The notes beneath the pieces are model-generated. The model was not told where the DNA came from, did not search any database, and was given only the letters and a program-made list of their open reading frames with translations. Positions 48,770 through 58,280 of a stretch of 64,000 bases of DNA are shown piece after piece. A program made the position numbers and the translations under genes. This stretch comes from Pseudomonas sp. B6002 (lineage in GTDB: Bacteria > Pseudomonadota > Gammaproteobacteria > Pseudomonadales > Pseudomonadaceae). Positions within the stretch are counted from its first letter, which is position 1; each line of letters opens with the position of its first letter. The stretch covers positions 139,803 to 203,802 of the forward strand of contig NZ_JACAOY010000025.1 of NCBI RefSeq assembly GCF_013385985.1, read 5' to 3'.

Positions 48770-50692
48770 ATGCCAACTATTACTCTTCCCGACGGCAGTC
48801 AACGTTCATTCGATCATTCGGTTTCCGTAGCCGATGTCGCCGCATCCATCGGTGCAGGCCTGGCCAAAGCCACCGTGGCCGGCAAGGTCGACGGCAAGCT
48901 GGTCGATGCCAGCGACCTGATCACCACCGATGCCAGCCTGCAGATCATCACGCCCAAGGACCAGGAGGGGCTGGAGATCATTCGCCACTCTTGCGCTCAC
49001 CTGATTGGCCACGCGGTCAAGCAGCTGTATCCGACCGCGAAAATGGTGATCGGCCCGGTCATCGAAGAAGGCTTCTATTACGACATCGCCTATGAGCGTC
49101 CTTTCACACCGGACGACCTGGCCGCGATCGAACAGCGCATGCATCAGCTGATCGAAAAAGATTACGACGTGATCAAGAAAGTCACGCCGCGCGCCGAAGT
49201 GATCGACGTGTTTACCGCCCGTGGCGAAGACTACAAGCTGCGCCTGGTGGAAGACATGCCGGACGAGCAGGCCATGGGCCTGTACTACCACGAAGAATAT
49301 GTCGACATGTGCCGTGGCCCGCACGTGCCGAACACGCGTTTCCTCAAGTCTTTCAAGCTGACCAAGCTGTCCGGCGCCTACTGGCGTGGCGATGCGAAAA
49401 ACGAGCAACTGCAGCGCATCTACGGTACCGCCTGGGCTGACAAGAAGCAGCTGGCTGCCTACATCCAGCGCATCGAAGAAGCTGAAAAGCGCGACCACCG
49501 CAAGATTGGCAAGCGCCTGAACCTGTTTCACCTCCAGGAAGAAGCGCCGGGCATGGTGTTCTGGCACCCGAACGGCTGGACCTTGTACCAGGTGCTTGAG
49601 CAGTACATGCGCAAGGTTCAGCGCGACAACGGCTACCTGGAGATCAAGACGCCGCAAGTCGTTGACCGTAGCCTGTGGGAGAAATCCGGGCACTGGGCCA
49701 ACTACGCCGACAACATGTTCACCACCCAGTCGGAAAACCGCGACTACGCCATCAAGCCCATGAACTGCCCTTGCCACGTGCAGGTGTTCAACCAGGGTCT
49801 GAAGAGCTATCGCGAGTTGCCGATGCGCCTGGCCGAGTTCGGTGCCTGCCACCGTAACGAGCCATCGGGTGCGCTGCACGGCATCATGCGCGTGCGTGGC
49901 TTCACCCAGGATGACGCCCACATCTTCTGCACCGAAGAGCAGATGCAGGCCGAATCCGCCGCGTTCATCAAGCTGACCATGGATGTCTATCGCGATTTCG
50001 GCTTTACCGAAGTCGAAATGAAGCTGTCCACTCGTCCGGAAAAACGCGTCGGTTCCGACGAGCTGTGGGATCGCGCCGAATCGGCACTAGCCGCAGCGCT
50101 CGACAGCGCGGGCCTTGCGTACGACCTGCAGCCAGGCGAGGGTGCTTTCTACGGTCCGAAGATCGAGTTCTCGCTGAAAGATTGCCTTGGCCGTGTCTGG
50201 CAGTGTGGTACCCTGCAGCTCGATTTTAACCTGCCGATCCGTCTGGGCGCCGAATACGTGTCCGAAGACAACAGCCGTAAACACCCGGTTATGCTGCACC
50301 GGGCGATCCTCGGTTCGTTCGAACGGTTCGTCGGGATCCTGATCGAGCACTACGAGGGTGCATTCCCTGCGTGGCTGGCTCCGACCCAGGCAGTGATCAT
50401 GAATATCACTGATAAACAGGCAGATTTTGCCGCTGAAGTTGAAAAAACTCTCAACGAAAGCGGGTTTCGTGCCAAGTCCGACTTGAGAAATGAAAAGATC
50501 GGCTTTAAAATCCGCGAGCATACTTTGCTCAAGGTTCCCTATCTTTTGGTTATCGGAGATCGGGAAGTCGAGATGCAGACTGTCGCTGTGCGTACTCGTG
50601 AAGGTGCTGACCTGGGCTCGATGCCCGTCGCCCAGTTCGCTGAGTTCCTCGCGCAAGCGGTTTCCCGGCGTGGTCGCCCAGATTCGGAGTAA
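48770..50692 (+). CDS. thrS: threonyl-tRNA synthetase
   Basis: Class II synthetase, 640 residues. TGS domain ([20 protein letters not shown]), editing domain with [11 protein letters not shown] and [10 protein letters not shown] zinc-like residues, motif 2 ([20 protein letters not shown] split near 375) and the catalytic zinc cysteine in [14 protein letters not shown], motif 3 and anticodon domain at the C-terminus. The start after AGGAGAGGAGG is clear; an upstream in-frame codon is ignored. The infC start overlaps the stop. Confidence 0.98.
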   Translation: MPTITLPDGSQRSFDHSVSVADVAASIGAGLAKATVAGKVDGKLVDASDLITTDASLQIITPKDQEGLEIIRHSCAHLIGHAVKQLYPTAKMVIGPVIEEGFYYDIAYERPFTPDDLAAIEQRMHQLIEKDYDVIKKVTPRAEVIDVFTARGEDYKLRLVEDMPDEQAMGLYYHEEYVDMCRGPHVPNTRFLKSFKLTKLSGAYWRGDAKNEQLQRIYGTAWADKKQLAAYIQRIEEAEKRDHRKIGKRLNLFHLQEEAPGMVFWHPNGWTLYQVLEQYMRKVQRDNGYLEIKTPQVVDRSLWEKSGHWANYADNMFTTQSENRDYAIKPMNCPCHVQVFNQGLKSYRELPMRLAEFGACHRNEPSGALHGIMRVRGFTQDDAHIFCTEEQMQAESAAFIKLTMDVYRDFGFTEVEMKLSTRPEKRVGSDELWDRAESALAAALDSAGLAYDLQPGEGAFYGPKIEFSLKDCLGRVWQCGTLQLDFNLPIRLGAEYVSEDNSRKHPVMLHRAILGSFERFVGILIEHYEGAFPAWLAPTQAVIMNITDKQADFAAEVEKTLNESGFRAKSDLRNEKIGFKIREHTLLKVPYLLVIGDREVEMQTVAVRTREGADLGSMPVAQFAEFLAQAVSRRGRPDSE

Positions 50693-51243
50693 TTATTATT
50701 AAGCGTGAAATGAGACAAGATAAACGAGCTGCACCGAAAGCCCCGATCAACGAGAATATCTCGGCACGCGAGGTTCGGTTAATTGGCGCTGACGGCGAGC
50801 AGATTGGCATCGTCTCGATTGATGAAGCGCTTCGTATCGCTGAAGAGTCCAAGTTGGACTTGGTGGAAATCTCCGCCGACGCAGTCCCGCCTGTTTGCCG
50901 GGTGATGGACTACGGCAAGTCGATCTTCGAAAAGAAGAAGCAGATTGCTGCGGCGAAGAAGAACCAAAAGCAGATTCAAGTAAAAGAAATCAAGTTTCGT
51001 CCAGGGACGGAGGAAGGGGATTACCAGGTAAAACTGCGCAACCTGGTACGTTTCCTGAGTGATGGGGACAGGGCCAAGGTATCCTTGCGATTCCGCGGCC
51101 GTGAGATGGCCCACCAGGAGCTGGGGATGGAACTCCTCAAGCGGGTTGAAGCTGACCTGCTGGAGTACGGTTCCGTCGAGCAGCATCCTAAGATGGAAGG
51201 ACGCCAGCTGATCATGGTCATCGCCCCGAAAAAGAAGAAGTAA
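50692..51243 (+). CDS. infC: translation initiation factor IF-3
   Basis: IF-3 keeps ribosomal subunits apart and proofreads initiation; the family's rare start codon AUU allows it to repress itself. Three AUU codons in a row (50692, 50695, 50698) follow the thrS stop, then [21 protein letters not shown]. The first AUU gives 183 residues; the last has the best spacing to GGAG. An ATG at 50710 would remove six residues. [18 protein letters not shown] is the typical C-terminal domain. Confidence 0.95.
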   Translation: MIIKREMRQDKRAAPKAPINENISAREVRLIGADGEQIGIVSIDEALRIAEESKLDLVEISADAVPPVCRVMDYGKSIFEKKKQIAAAKKNQKQIQVKEIKFRPGTEEGDYQVKLRNLVRFLSDGDRAKVSLRFRGREMAHQELGMELLKRVEADLLEYGSVEQHPKMEGRQLIMVIAPKKKK

Positions 51244-51303
51244 TCAACAGGGCACGGCAGGCCTTCTGATTATGTTTATCAACTGAATGCGGAGTATCCG
51301 AAC

Positions 51304-51498
51304 ATGCCAAAGATGAAGACTAAAAGTGGTGCTGCTAAGCGGTTTCTGAAAACTGCTAACGGTATCAAGCACAAGCACGCTTTCAAGAGCCACATCCTGA
51401 CCAAAATGTCGACCAAGCGTAAGCGTCAACTGCGCGGTAGCAGCTTGCTGCATCCGTCTGACGTGGCAAAAGTCGAGCGCATGCTGCGCCTTCGTTAA
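51304..51498 (+). CDS. rpmI: 50S ribosomal protein L35
   Basis: 64 residues, very basic: [40 protein letters not shown]. Middle gene of infC-rpmI-rplT, where L20 is known in other bacteria to repress by binding upstream of rpmI. Confidence 0.98.
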   Translation: MPKMKTKSGAAKRFLKTANGIKHKHAFKSHILTKMSTKRKRQLRGSSLLHPSDVAKVERMLRLR

Positions 51499-51528
51499 TT
51501 TTTGGATCAAGAATAGAGGAAGTAACTC

Positions 51529-51885
51529 ATGGCTCGTGTAAAGCGTGGCGTCATTGCCCGTAAACGTCACAAAAAAATTCTGAAACTTGCTAAAGGCTAC
51601 TACGGCGCGCGTTCACGCGTATTCCGTGTTGCCAAGCAAGCGGTAATCAAGGCAGGCCAATACGCCTACCGTGACCGTCGTCAGAAAAAACGTCAGTTCC
51701 GCGCTCTGTGGATCGCTCGTATCAACGCTGGTGCACGTGTTAACGGTCTGTCCTACAGCCGTTTCATCGCTGGCCTGAAAAAAGCGTCCATCGAGATCGA
51801 CCGTAAGGTTCTGGCTGATCTGGCAGTGAACGAAAAAGCGGTGTTTGCCGCGATTGTCGAGAAAGCTAAAGCCACCTTGGCTTAA
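51529..51885 (+). CDS. rplT: 50S ribosomal protein L20
   Basis: 118 residues, basic N-terminal helix ([20 protein letters not shown]) and globular C-terminal part ([20 protein letters not shown]). Needed for early 50S assembly. Start with GAGGAAGTAACTC upstream. A terminator-like hairpin follows, separating it from pheS. Confidence 0.98.
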   Translation: MARVKRGVIARKRHKKILKLAKGYYGARSRVFRVAKQAVIKAGQYAYRDRRQKKRQFRALWIARINAGARVNGLSYSRFIAGLKKASIEIDRKVLADLAVNEKAVFAAIVEKAKATLA

Positions 51886-51941
51886 GTACCCCCGACAGTC
51901 ATTCTGGGTTGCTCCTGCAGCCCAGGGTGGTAAACGTCATA

Positions 51942-53011
<1,070 letters not shown>

Positions 53012-53037
53012 TCGTAACGAACCTTTAGGAGAGCAGG

Positions 53038-55416
53038 ATGAAATTCAGTGAACAATGGCTGCGTGGCTGGGTAAGCCCGCAGGTAGGCCGCGACGAGCTG
53101 GTTGCTCGTCTGTCGATGGCCGGTCTTGAGGTCGATAGCGTTACTCCGGCCGCCGGTGTTTTCAATGGCGTGGTGGTTGGCGAGGTGCTGAGCACCGAGC
53201 AACACCCCGATGCCGATAAGTTGCGTGTGTGCCAGGTCAGCAATGGCGCGGAAACCTTCCAGGTCGTGTGCGGAGCGCCCAACGTGCGCCCCGGCCTGAA
53301 GATCCCGTTTGCCATGATCGGTGCCGAGTTGCCAGGCGACTTCAAGATCAAGAAAGCCAAGCTGCGTGGTGTTGAGTCCAACGGCATGCTGTGCTCCCAG
53401 GCCGAGCTGCAAGTGGGTGAGGGCAACGATGGCCTGATGGAACTGCCGGCCGACGCGCCAGTGGGCCAGGACATCCGCGTTTACCTGGAACTGGAAGACG
53501 CCAGCATCGAGGTCGACCTGACCCCGAATCGTGGCGACTGCCTGTCCCTGGCCGGCTTGGCCCGTGAAGTGGGCGCGCTGTACAACGCCCCGGTCACCCG
53601 CCCGGTCGTTGCTGCCGTGCCTGCGGTACACGACGAGGTGCGCCCGATTGAAGTGCTGGCGCCAAACGCCTGCCCACGTTACCTGGGTCGTGTGATCCGT
53701 AACGTCGACCTGTCCAAGCCAACCCCGCTGTGGATGGTTGAGCGTCTGCGTCGCGCCGACGTGCGCAGCATCGATGCAGCTGTCGACATCACTAACTACG
53801 TGATGCTGGAGCTGGGTCAGCCGCTGCACGCTTTCGATCTCGCCGAAATCAACGGTGGCATCCGCGTGCGCATGGCTGAAGAAGGCGAAAAGCTTGTTCT
53901 GCTTGATGGCCAGGAAGTCAGCCTGCGCGCCGACACGCTGGTCATTGCTGACCATTCCCGTGCCCTGGCGATTGCCGGCGTGATGGGTGGCGAGCACAGC
54001 GGCGTGTCTGACACCACTCGTGACGTTTTCCTTGAAAGTGCGTTCTTCGACCAGATCGCCATCGCTGGCAAGGCCCGCTCCTACGGCCTGCACACCGATG
54101 CGTCGCACCGCTACGAGCGTGGCGTCGACTGGAAGCTGGCCCGTGAAGCCATGGAGCGCGCCACTGGCCTGCTGCTGGAAATCACCGGTGGTGAAGCCGG
54201 CCCGATCACTGAAACTGTCAGCGAGCAGCACCTGCCGTCTGTTGCGCCGATCACTCTGCGTGCCAAAAGCGTTGAGCAAATGCTCGGCCTGGTGATTGAG
54301 CCGGCTGAAATCGAGCAACTGTTGTCCGCCCTCGGCCTGGGTATCACCGCCGGCGGGGAAGGGCAGTGGCACGTTGAAGTGCCAAGCCATCGCTTCGATA
54401 TCAGCCTGGAAGTCGACTTGATCGAAGAACTGGCCCGCCTGTATGGCTACAACCGCCTGCCGGTTCGTTACCCGCAAGCGCGCCTGGCCCCGCAACCCAA
54501 GGCCGAGGCGCGTGCGCACCTGCCTGAGCTGCGTCGCCTGCTGGTGGCTCGTGGTTACCAGGAAGCGGTGACCTACAGCTTCATCGATCCGAAGCAGTTC
54601 GAACTGTTCAACCCGGGCGTCGAGCCGCTGTTGCTGGCCAACCCGATCTCCAATGACATGGCTGCCATGCGTTCGTCGCTGTGGCCAGGCTTGGTGAAGG
54701 CGCTGTCCCACAACCTGAACCGTCAGCAAGACCGCGTGCGCATGTTCGAAAGCGGCCTGCGTTTTGTCGGTCAATTGGACGGCCTCAAGCAAGAGCCGAT
54801 GCTGGCCGGTGTGGTGTGCGGCAGCCGCCTGCCGGAAGGCTGGGCGCAGGGTCGCGAACCCGTGGACTTCTTCGACGTCAAGGCAGACGTGGAAGCGGTA
54901 TTGGGCTTTGCCGGTGCCTTGGATGACTTCACCTTCCTGCCTGGCAGCCACCCGGCGTTGCACCCGGGCCAGACTGCACGTATCGAACGTGAAGGTCGTT
55001 TGGTGGGCTTCGTCGGCGCCATTCACCCTGAGCTGTCGAAAACCCTCGGCCTGGACCGTCCGGTCTTTGTTTTTGAGCTAGTCTTGGCTGAAGTCGCGTC
55101 GGGCAAGATGCCTAAATTCAGCGAGTTGTCGCGCTTCCCTGAAGTGCGTCGTGACCTCGCGCTGATTGCCGACCGTGAAGTCGCCGCCACTGCCGTTCTG
55201 GATGTAATCCGTGAAAATGCAGGGGAATGGCTGACAGACCTCAGGCTATTTGACGTCTATCAGGGTAAAGGTATTGATCCGCATAGAAAAAGCCTTGCAG
55301 TTGGCTTGACCTGGCAGCATCCATCGCGCACTCTTAATGACGATGAGGTGAATACCACGACACAAAATATCCTCACCTCGCTCGAACAAAGGTTGAACGC
55401 CACGTTAAGGAAGTGA
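53038..55416 (+). CDS. pheT: phenylalanyl-tRNA synthetase beta subunit
   Basis: 792 residues: MKFSEQWLRGWVSP start, an EMAP/OB tRNA-binding domain (CQVSNGAETFQVVCGAPNVR), B3/B4 editing part, B5 domains, a catalytic-like fold and the C-terminal anticodon-binding FDX-ACB domain (FSELSRFPEVRRDLALIADR). Works as an alpha2-beta2 enzyme with PheS. ihfA starts 3 bp after the stop. Confidence 0.98.
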   Translation: MKFSEQWLRGWVSPQVGRDELVARLSMAGLEVDSVTPAAGVFNGVVVGEVLSTEQHPDADKLRVCQVSNGAETFQVVCGAPNVRPGLKIPFAMIGAELPGDFKIKKAKLRGVESNGMLCSQAELQVGEGNDGLMELPADAPVGQDIRVYLELEDASIEVDLTPNRGDCLSLAGLAREVGALYNAPVTRPVVAAVPAVHDEVRPIEVLAPNACPRYLGRVIRNVDLSKPTPLWMVERLRRADVRSIDAAVDITNYVMLELGQPLHAFDLAEINGGIRVRMAEEGEKLVLLDGQEVSLRADTLVIADHSRALAIAGVMGGEHSGVSDTTRDVFLESAFFDQIAIAGKARSYGLHTDASHRYERGVDWKLAREAMERATGLLLEITGGEAGPITETVSEQHLPSVAPITLRAKSVEQMLGLVIEPAEIEQLLSALGLGITAGGEGQWHVEVPSHRFDISLEVDLIEELARLYGYNRLPVRYPQARLAPQPKAEARAHLPELRRLLVARGYQEAVTYSFIDPKQFELFNPGVEPLLLANPISNDMAAMRSSLWPGLVKALSHNLNRQQDRVRMFESGLRFVGQLDGLKQEPMLAGVVCGSRLPEGWAQGREPVDFFDVKADVEAVLGFAGALDDFTFLPGSHPALHPGQTARIEREGRLVGFVGAIHPELSKTLGLDRPVFVFELVLAEVASGKMPKFSELSRFPEVRRDLALIADREVAATAVLDVIRENAGEWLTDLRLFDVYQGKGIDPHRKSLAVGLTWQHPSRTLNDDEVNTTTQNILTSLEQRLNATLRK

Positions 55417-55419
55417 CGT

Positions 55420-55722
55420 ATGGGGGCTTTGACGAAAGCTGAGATGGCGGAACGTCTGTACGAAGAGCTGGGTCTGAACAAGCGCGAGGCCAAGGAATTG
55501 GTTGAGCTGTTTTTTGAAGAGATCCGACACGCTCTGGAAGACAACGAACAGGTCAAATTGTCCGGTTTCGGCAATTTTGACCTGCGGGACAAACGCCAGC
55601 GGCCTGGCCGCAATCCAAAAACGGGAGAAGAAATCCCGATCACGGCTCGCCGTGTGGTCACCTTTCGTCCAGGGCAGAAGTTGAAGGCCCGAGTTGAGGC
55701 TTATGCTGGAACCAAGTCATAA
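55420..55722 (+). CDS. ihfA: integration host factor alpha subunit
   Basis: 100 residues of the HU/IHF family: [60 protein letters not shown]. Bends DNA with IhfB. In the same operon as pheST, as in E. coli. Its end overlaps the MerR gene by 20 bp. Confidence 0.97.
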   Translation: MGALTKAEMAERLYEELGLNKREAKELVELFFEEIRHALEDNEQVKLSGFGNFDLRDKRQRPGRNPKTGEEIPITARRVVTFRPGQKLKARVEAYAGTKS

Positions 55723-56059
55723 CGACGAGCTACCCGTCATCCCAGGCAAACGCTACTTCACCATTGGTGAAGTCAGCGAGCTCTGTGCGGTAAAACCGCA
55801 CGTGCTGCGCTATTGGGAGCAGGAGTTTCCTCAACTCAACCCCGTCAAACGCACCGGGAACCGTCGGTATTATCAGCGCCAGGATGTGCTGATGATCCGA
55901 CAGATCCGTGCGTTGCTGTACGACCAGGGGTTCACCATCAGCGGCGCGCGCCAGCGTATGTCCGGTGATGAAGCCAAAGACGACACCACCCAATACAAAC
56001 AACTGATCCGCCAGATGATCTCCGAACTCGAAGATGTGCTGGTGGTGCTGAAGAAGTAA
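55703..56059 (+). CDS. MerR-family regulator
   Basis: 118 residues. N-terminal MerR helix-turn-helix [40 protein letters not shown], then a short dimerising coiled coil ([17 protein letters not shown]). No effector domain and no metal-binding cysteines beyond Cys32-like in SELCAV, so it may respond to no small molecule. It always follows ihfA in the pseudomonads I recall. Target unknown. Confidence 0.9.
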   Translation: MLEPSHNDELPVIPGKRYFTIGEVSELCAVKPHVLRYWEQEFPQLNPVKRTGNRRYYQRQDVLMIRQIRALLYDQGFTISGARQRMSGDEAKDDTTQYKQLIRQMISELEDVLVVLKK

Positions 56060-56149
56060 TTCCAGCTTTTAAAATACTTCCACATTTCAAAAGCTTGCGG
56101 TATATTCCGGTTCGCTTCCTCAAGAAGCGAACCCAGTAACACGCCTAGT

Positions 56150-56226
56150 CGGGGCGTAGCGCAGTCCGGTAGCGCACTAGCATGGGGTGCTAGGGGTCGA
56201 GTGTTCGAATCACTCCGTCCCGACCA
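56150..56226 (+). tRNA. tRNA-Pro (anticodon GGG)
   Basis: 77-nt cloverleaf with acceptor stem CGGGGCG/CGTCCCG, anticodon loop ATGGGGT giving GGG, and encoded CCA. A -10 (TATATT at 56101) is upstream. Phage-like genes follow at once, as expected if the tRNA 3' end served as an integration site. Confidence 0.95.
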
Positions 56227-56343
56227 TTATTCCTGAGTAAAGTCAGACATTTGAGCCGATCAACTGGATCGGCTTTTTTGTGTCTGCGGGAAATTCGCGA
56301 AAAGCGCAAAAGCTTATTTAGCAGATACTTGGAGATGGCTAAC

Positions 56344-56360
56344 TATTTCCATTGGGAATA
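56344..56360. promoter_or_regulatory. possible repressor operator at the repressor gene start
   Basis: TATTTCCATTGGGAATA is a 17-bp dyad (7 of 8 pairs) of the same style as the three sites near 57.3 kb. It ends 10 bp before the repressor start codon, so it may give self-repression. Confidence 0.5.
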
Positions 56361-56370
56361 TTCTTGCTGG

Positions 56371-57162
56371 ATGACGAACGAAAGACGCCAATTGCTGGAC
56401 TGGGAGCGCGATGAGTGCGCGGCTTTGAAAAAGGCCCTTGCGGACTACAATTCTGCGCGCCCCAAGGACAAGCGCCTTACCCAAGACGAAATAGCCCATG
56501 CCGTAGGGATGAGCCAGGGAACGCTGGGAAGCCATCTCAACGGTCACCGACCTTTAACCCAAAAACTTGCCGTTTCCATGGCGCAAATGCTCGGCGTTCC
56601 AATCGGATGTTTCAGCAAGCGGATTGAAGCCGACATAGGCCGAATGGCCTCTGCCGTTGGCATCAACTCGGCAATCGCCGGCCCGAACGTTGACGAACGC
56701 ATTCCACCGCGCAGCTTCGACCTTGCCGATGACGAGAGCTACACCGGCGTCTTGCAACTGACCGCTCGCGGATCAACCGGTGGCGGCGATGACAACTCGC
56801 ACGTCGAGATACGTGGTGTGCTGGCTTTCAAAACAGAATGGTTGCGCGCCAACAACCTCAACCAGCGGCATCTGGACGTGATCTACGCCAGCGGCCACAG
56901 CATGGAGCCGACCATCAATGATGGTGACGTGCTGCTGATTGACGAGTCGAAGATCGAGCCAAAGGACGGCCAAATCTTTGCCATGCAGAGCGCGTCCAAG
57001 GGGACGATCGTAAAGCGCCTGGTGAGGTCCGACTTTGACGGTTGGATCATCCGCAGTGATAACCCTGACAAGACGCGCTACGGCGACGAAGCGCTGCGTG
57101 ACGGGGAGATAAATGAAATTCGTATCATTGGGCGCGTGATTTGGCGAGGCGGAGTGCTTTAG
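56371..57162 (+). CDS. phage repressor, CI/PrtR type with S24 peptidase domain
   Basis: 263 residues. HTH near 36-65 (TQDEIAHAVGMSQGTLGSHL), a likely self-cleavage site Ala103-Gly104 (NSAIAGPN), then the LexA-like domain with Ser177 (SGHSMEPTINDGD) and Lys215 (KGTIVKRLV), the catalytic pair at normal spacing. It should be cut when RecA is activated, releasing the operators downstream. Longer starts (56335, 56251) are possible; the operator-like dyad before 56371 and family N-termini favour MTNERRQLL. Confidence 0.85.
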   Translation: MTNERRQLLDWERDECAALKKALADYNSARPKDKRLTQDEIAHAVGMSQGTLGSHLNGHRPLTQKLAVSMAQMLGVPIGCFSKRIEADIGRMASAVGINSAIAGPNVDERIPPRSFDLADDESYTGVLQLTARGSTGGGDDNSHVEIRGVLAFKTEWLRANNLNQRHLDVIYASGHSMEPTINDGDVLLIDESKIEPKDGQIFAMQSASKGTIVKRLVRSDFDGWIIRSDNPDKTRYGDEALRDGEINEIRIIGRVIWRGGVL

Positions 57163-57274
57163 TTACGTGAATGCCTTTGCAAGCGTCATCCAGCTCACCA
57201 AGCCCGGCCCAGTGCCGGGCTTCTTGTTTCTGCTTTCCACGGCTTCATCCGCAAACTTGCCACTGAGTGTTATT

Positions 57275-57336
57275 TATCTCCCTGGGAAATAAAAATCTCC
57301 AATGGAGTTGACATGAGTACTTCCATAGGAGATATT
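57275..57336 (+). promoter_or_regulatory. triple operator on a phage promoter
   Basis: Three imperfect 17-bp dyads of the form TATCTCCA-N-TGGAGATA at 57275-57291, 57294-57310 and 57318-57334 (7, 6 and 5 of 8 pairs match). A promoter TTGACA (57308), 17 bp, GATATT (57331) overlaps the last two. The likely binder is the repressor encoded just upstream; the promoter would drive com and the next gene. Confidence 0.6.
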
Positions 57337-57486
57337 TACTCCATCGCCGGGTAACAACCGGCCAGACAGTAGGCAGCGACGAACAGGCCTCCGCGAGCAC
57401 TGTCCGGTCCTGGAATTTTTGGCTTCCTACACTTACTTGAGCCTCAATCAATACGAGGTTTGTGATTGCCCACGGAAAGGGCGGTT

Positions 57487-57505
57487 CAGCAAAAGGAATT
57501 TGCTG
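57487..57505 (+). promoter_or_regulatory. hairpin with the com Shine-Dalgarno in its loop
   Basis: CAGCAAA and TTTGCTG pair perfectly around AGGAA, and the start codon ATG follows immediately. The ribosome site is thus in the hairpin loop, a good place for translational control by Com itself or another RNA-binding protein. Confidence 0.65.
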
Positions 57506-57694
57506 ATGTTGAAAGAGTTCAGATGCGGTAGCTGCAAAAGACTTCTCGCCCGTACGGGTGGGTTTACAGAGCTCCAGATCAAGTGCACCCGATGCGGGAC
57601 CTTGAATCATGTGAAGGCCACGAGCCTTGAGCAATCGCCTTTGAGCGACATAAAAGCGGAATTCTCCGCGACCAATCATTCGACTCAAAGGTAA
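57506..57694 (+). CDS. com: Com-like zinc-finger translational regulator
   Basis: 62 residues with two CxxC pairs (FRCGSCKRLLAR and IKCTRCGTLNHV), the shape of phage Mu Com, which binds the mom message and lets it be translated. No mom or other DNA-modification gene follows here, so the target is missing or elsewhere. The ATG after AAGGAATTTGCTG is used; the longer frame upstream would add 29 residues without a ribosome site. Confidence 0.8.
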   Translation: MLKEFRCGSCKRLLARTGGFTELQIKCTRCGTLNHVKATSLEQSPLSDIKAEFSATNHSTQR

Positions 57695-57700
57695 ATAATC

Positions 57701-58021
57701 ATGGAACAATTGAAAGTAGGCGCAAAATTCATCAACTACGACGGCTTCGTTGAGCCTGTTCGTCCAATTATCACACCGGCAGAAAATACCAACGGCATCG
57801 TGCTGCGAACCTGCTACGCCTACGGCGGGAAAATGCTTACCGGCACGGTAACGCCCGTTCCAACTAATGGCGAGTTTACGGCGTTCCCGATTGTGTTCCT
57901 TGGCTTGGGCAGCCCGTCGGGCGAAGTTGTCATTCCGGCAGGTCAAGGTCTTTGGTGGGCGCCGGTCGAAGGGGGGTTCAGTCCCTCTTACGCTTACACC
58001 ACCTATGACGATCTTGCCTGA
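57701..58021 (+). CDS. phage-associated hypothetical protein
   Basis: 106 residues, beta-rich (VGAKFINYDGFVEPVRPIIT, GTVTPVPTNGEFTAFPIVFL, GQGLWWAPVEGGFSPSY), no recognised domain. 6 bp after com, so the two are co-transcribed. It could be a structural or host-interaction protein of the prophage. Confidence 0.65.
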   Translation: MEQLKVGAKFINYDGFVEPVRPIITPAENTNGIVLRTCYAYGGKMLTGTVTPVPTNGEFTAFPIVFLGLGSPSGEVVIPAGQGLWWAPVEGGFSPSYAYTTYDDLA

Positions 58022-58034
58022 TTGAACGGGTCTT

Positions 58035-58124
58035 AAAGAGGGTTTGCCCTCTTTGGCCACCCCTAAGGCCCAGCTCAGTGCTGGGCCTTACCTATTCAGA
58101 GCCTCTGCAAAGCAGGGGCTTTTT
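58035..58124 (+). terminator. three stacked terminator hairpins
   Basis: AAAGAGGG/CCCTCTTT (58035-58054), AAGGCCCAGC/GCTGGGCCTT (58065-58089) and AGCCTCTGC/GCAGGGGCT with TTTT (58100-58124). Together they would close the com transcript and mark the right edge of the phage-like segment. Confidence 0.7.
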
Positions 58125-58280
58125 CGTCTCCAGCGCCAGAAAAGGCCTGATCTGCCGACGCATCATCACGGTATCAGCGCGGGCGAGGCGTTCTGCCTGG
58201 GAGCCGCTCAGGTGTTTGGCCCGTTCCCGTGTCGACCAAATTTCACCGCCCCAATCACGCGTCGAAGAACACCAACGCCC
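58092..58280 (-). other. open stretch, possible gene fragment
   Basis: A 62-codon minus-strand reading frame without a clear start gives TRDWGGEIWSTRERAKHL, SGSQAERLARADTVMMRRQ, IRPFLALETKKP and ends at TAG after the terminator block. The amino acid pattern looks coding, but the frame overlaps the end of the CmcJ-like gene and a hairpin. It could be the tail of a broken phage gene. Confidence 0.25.
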
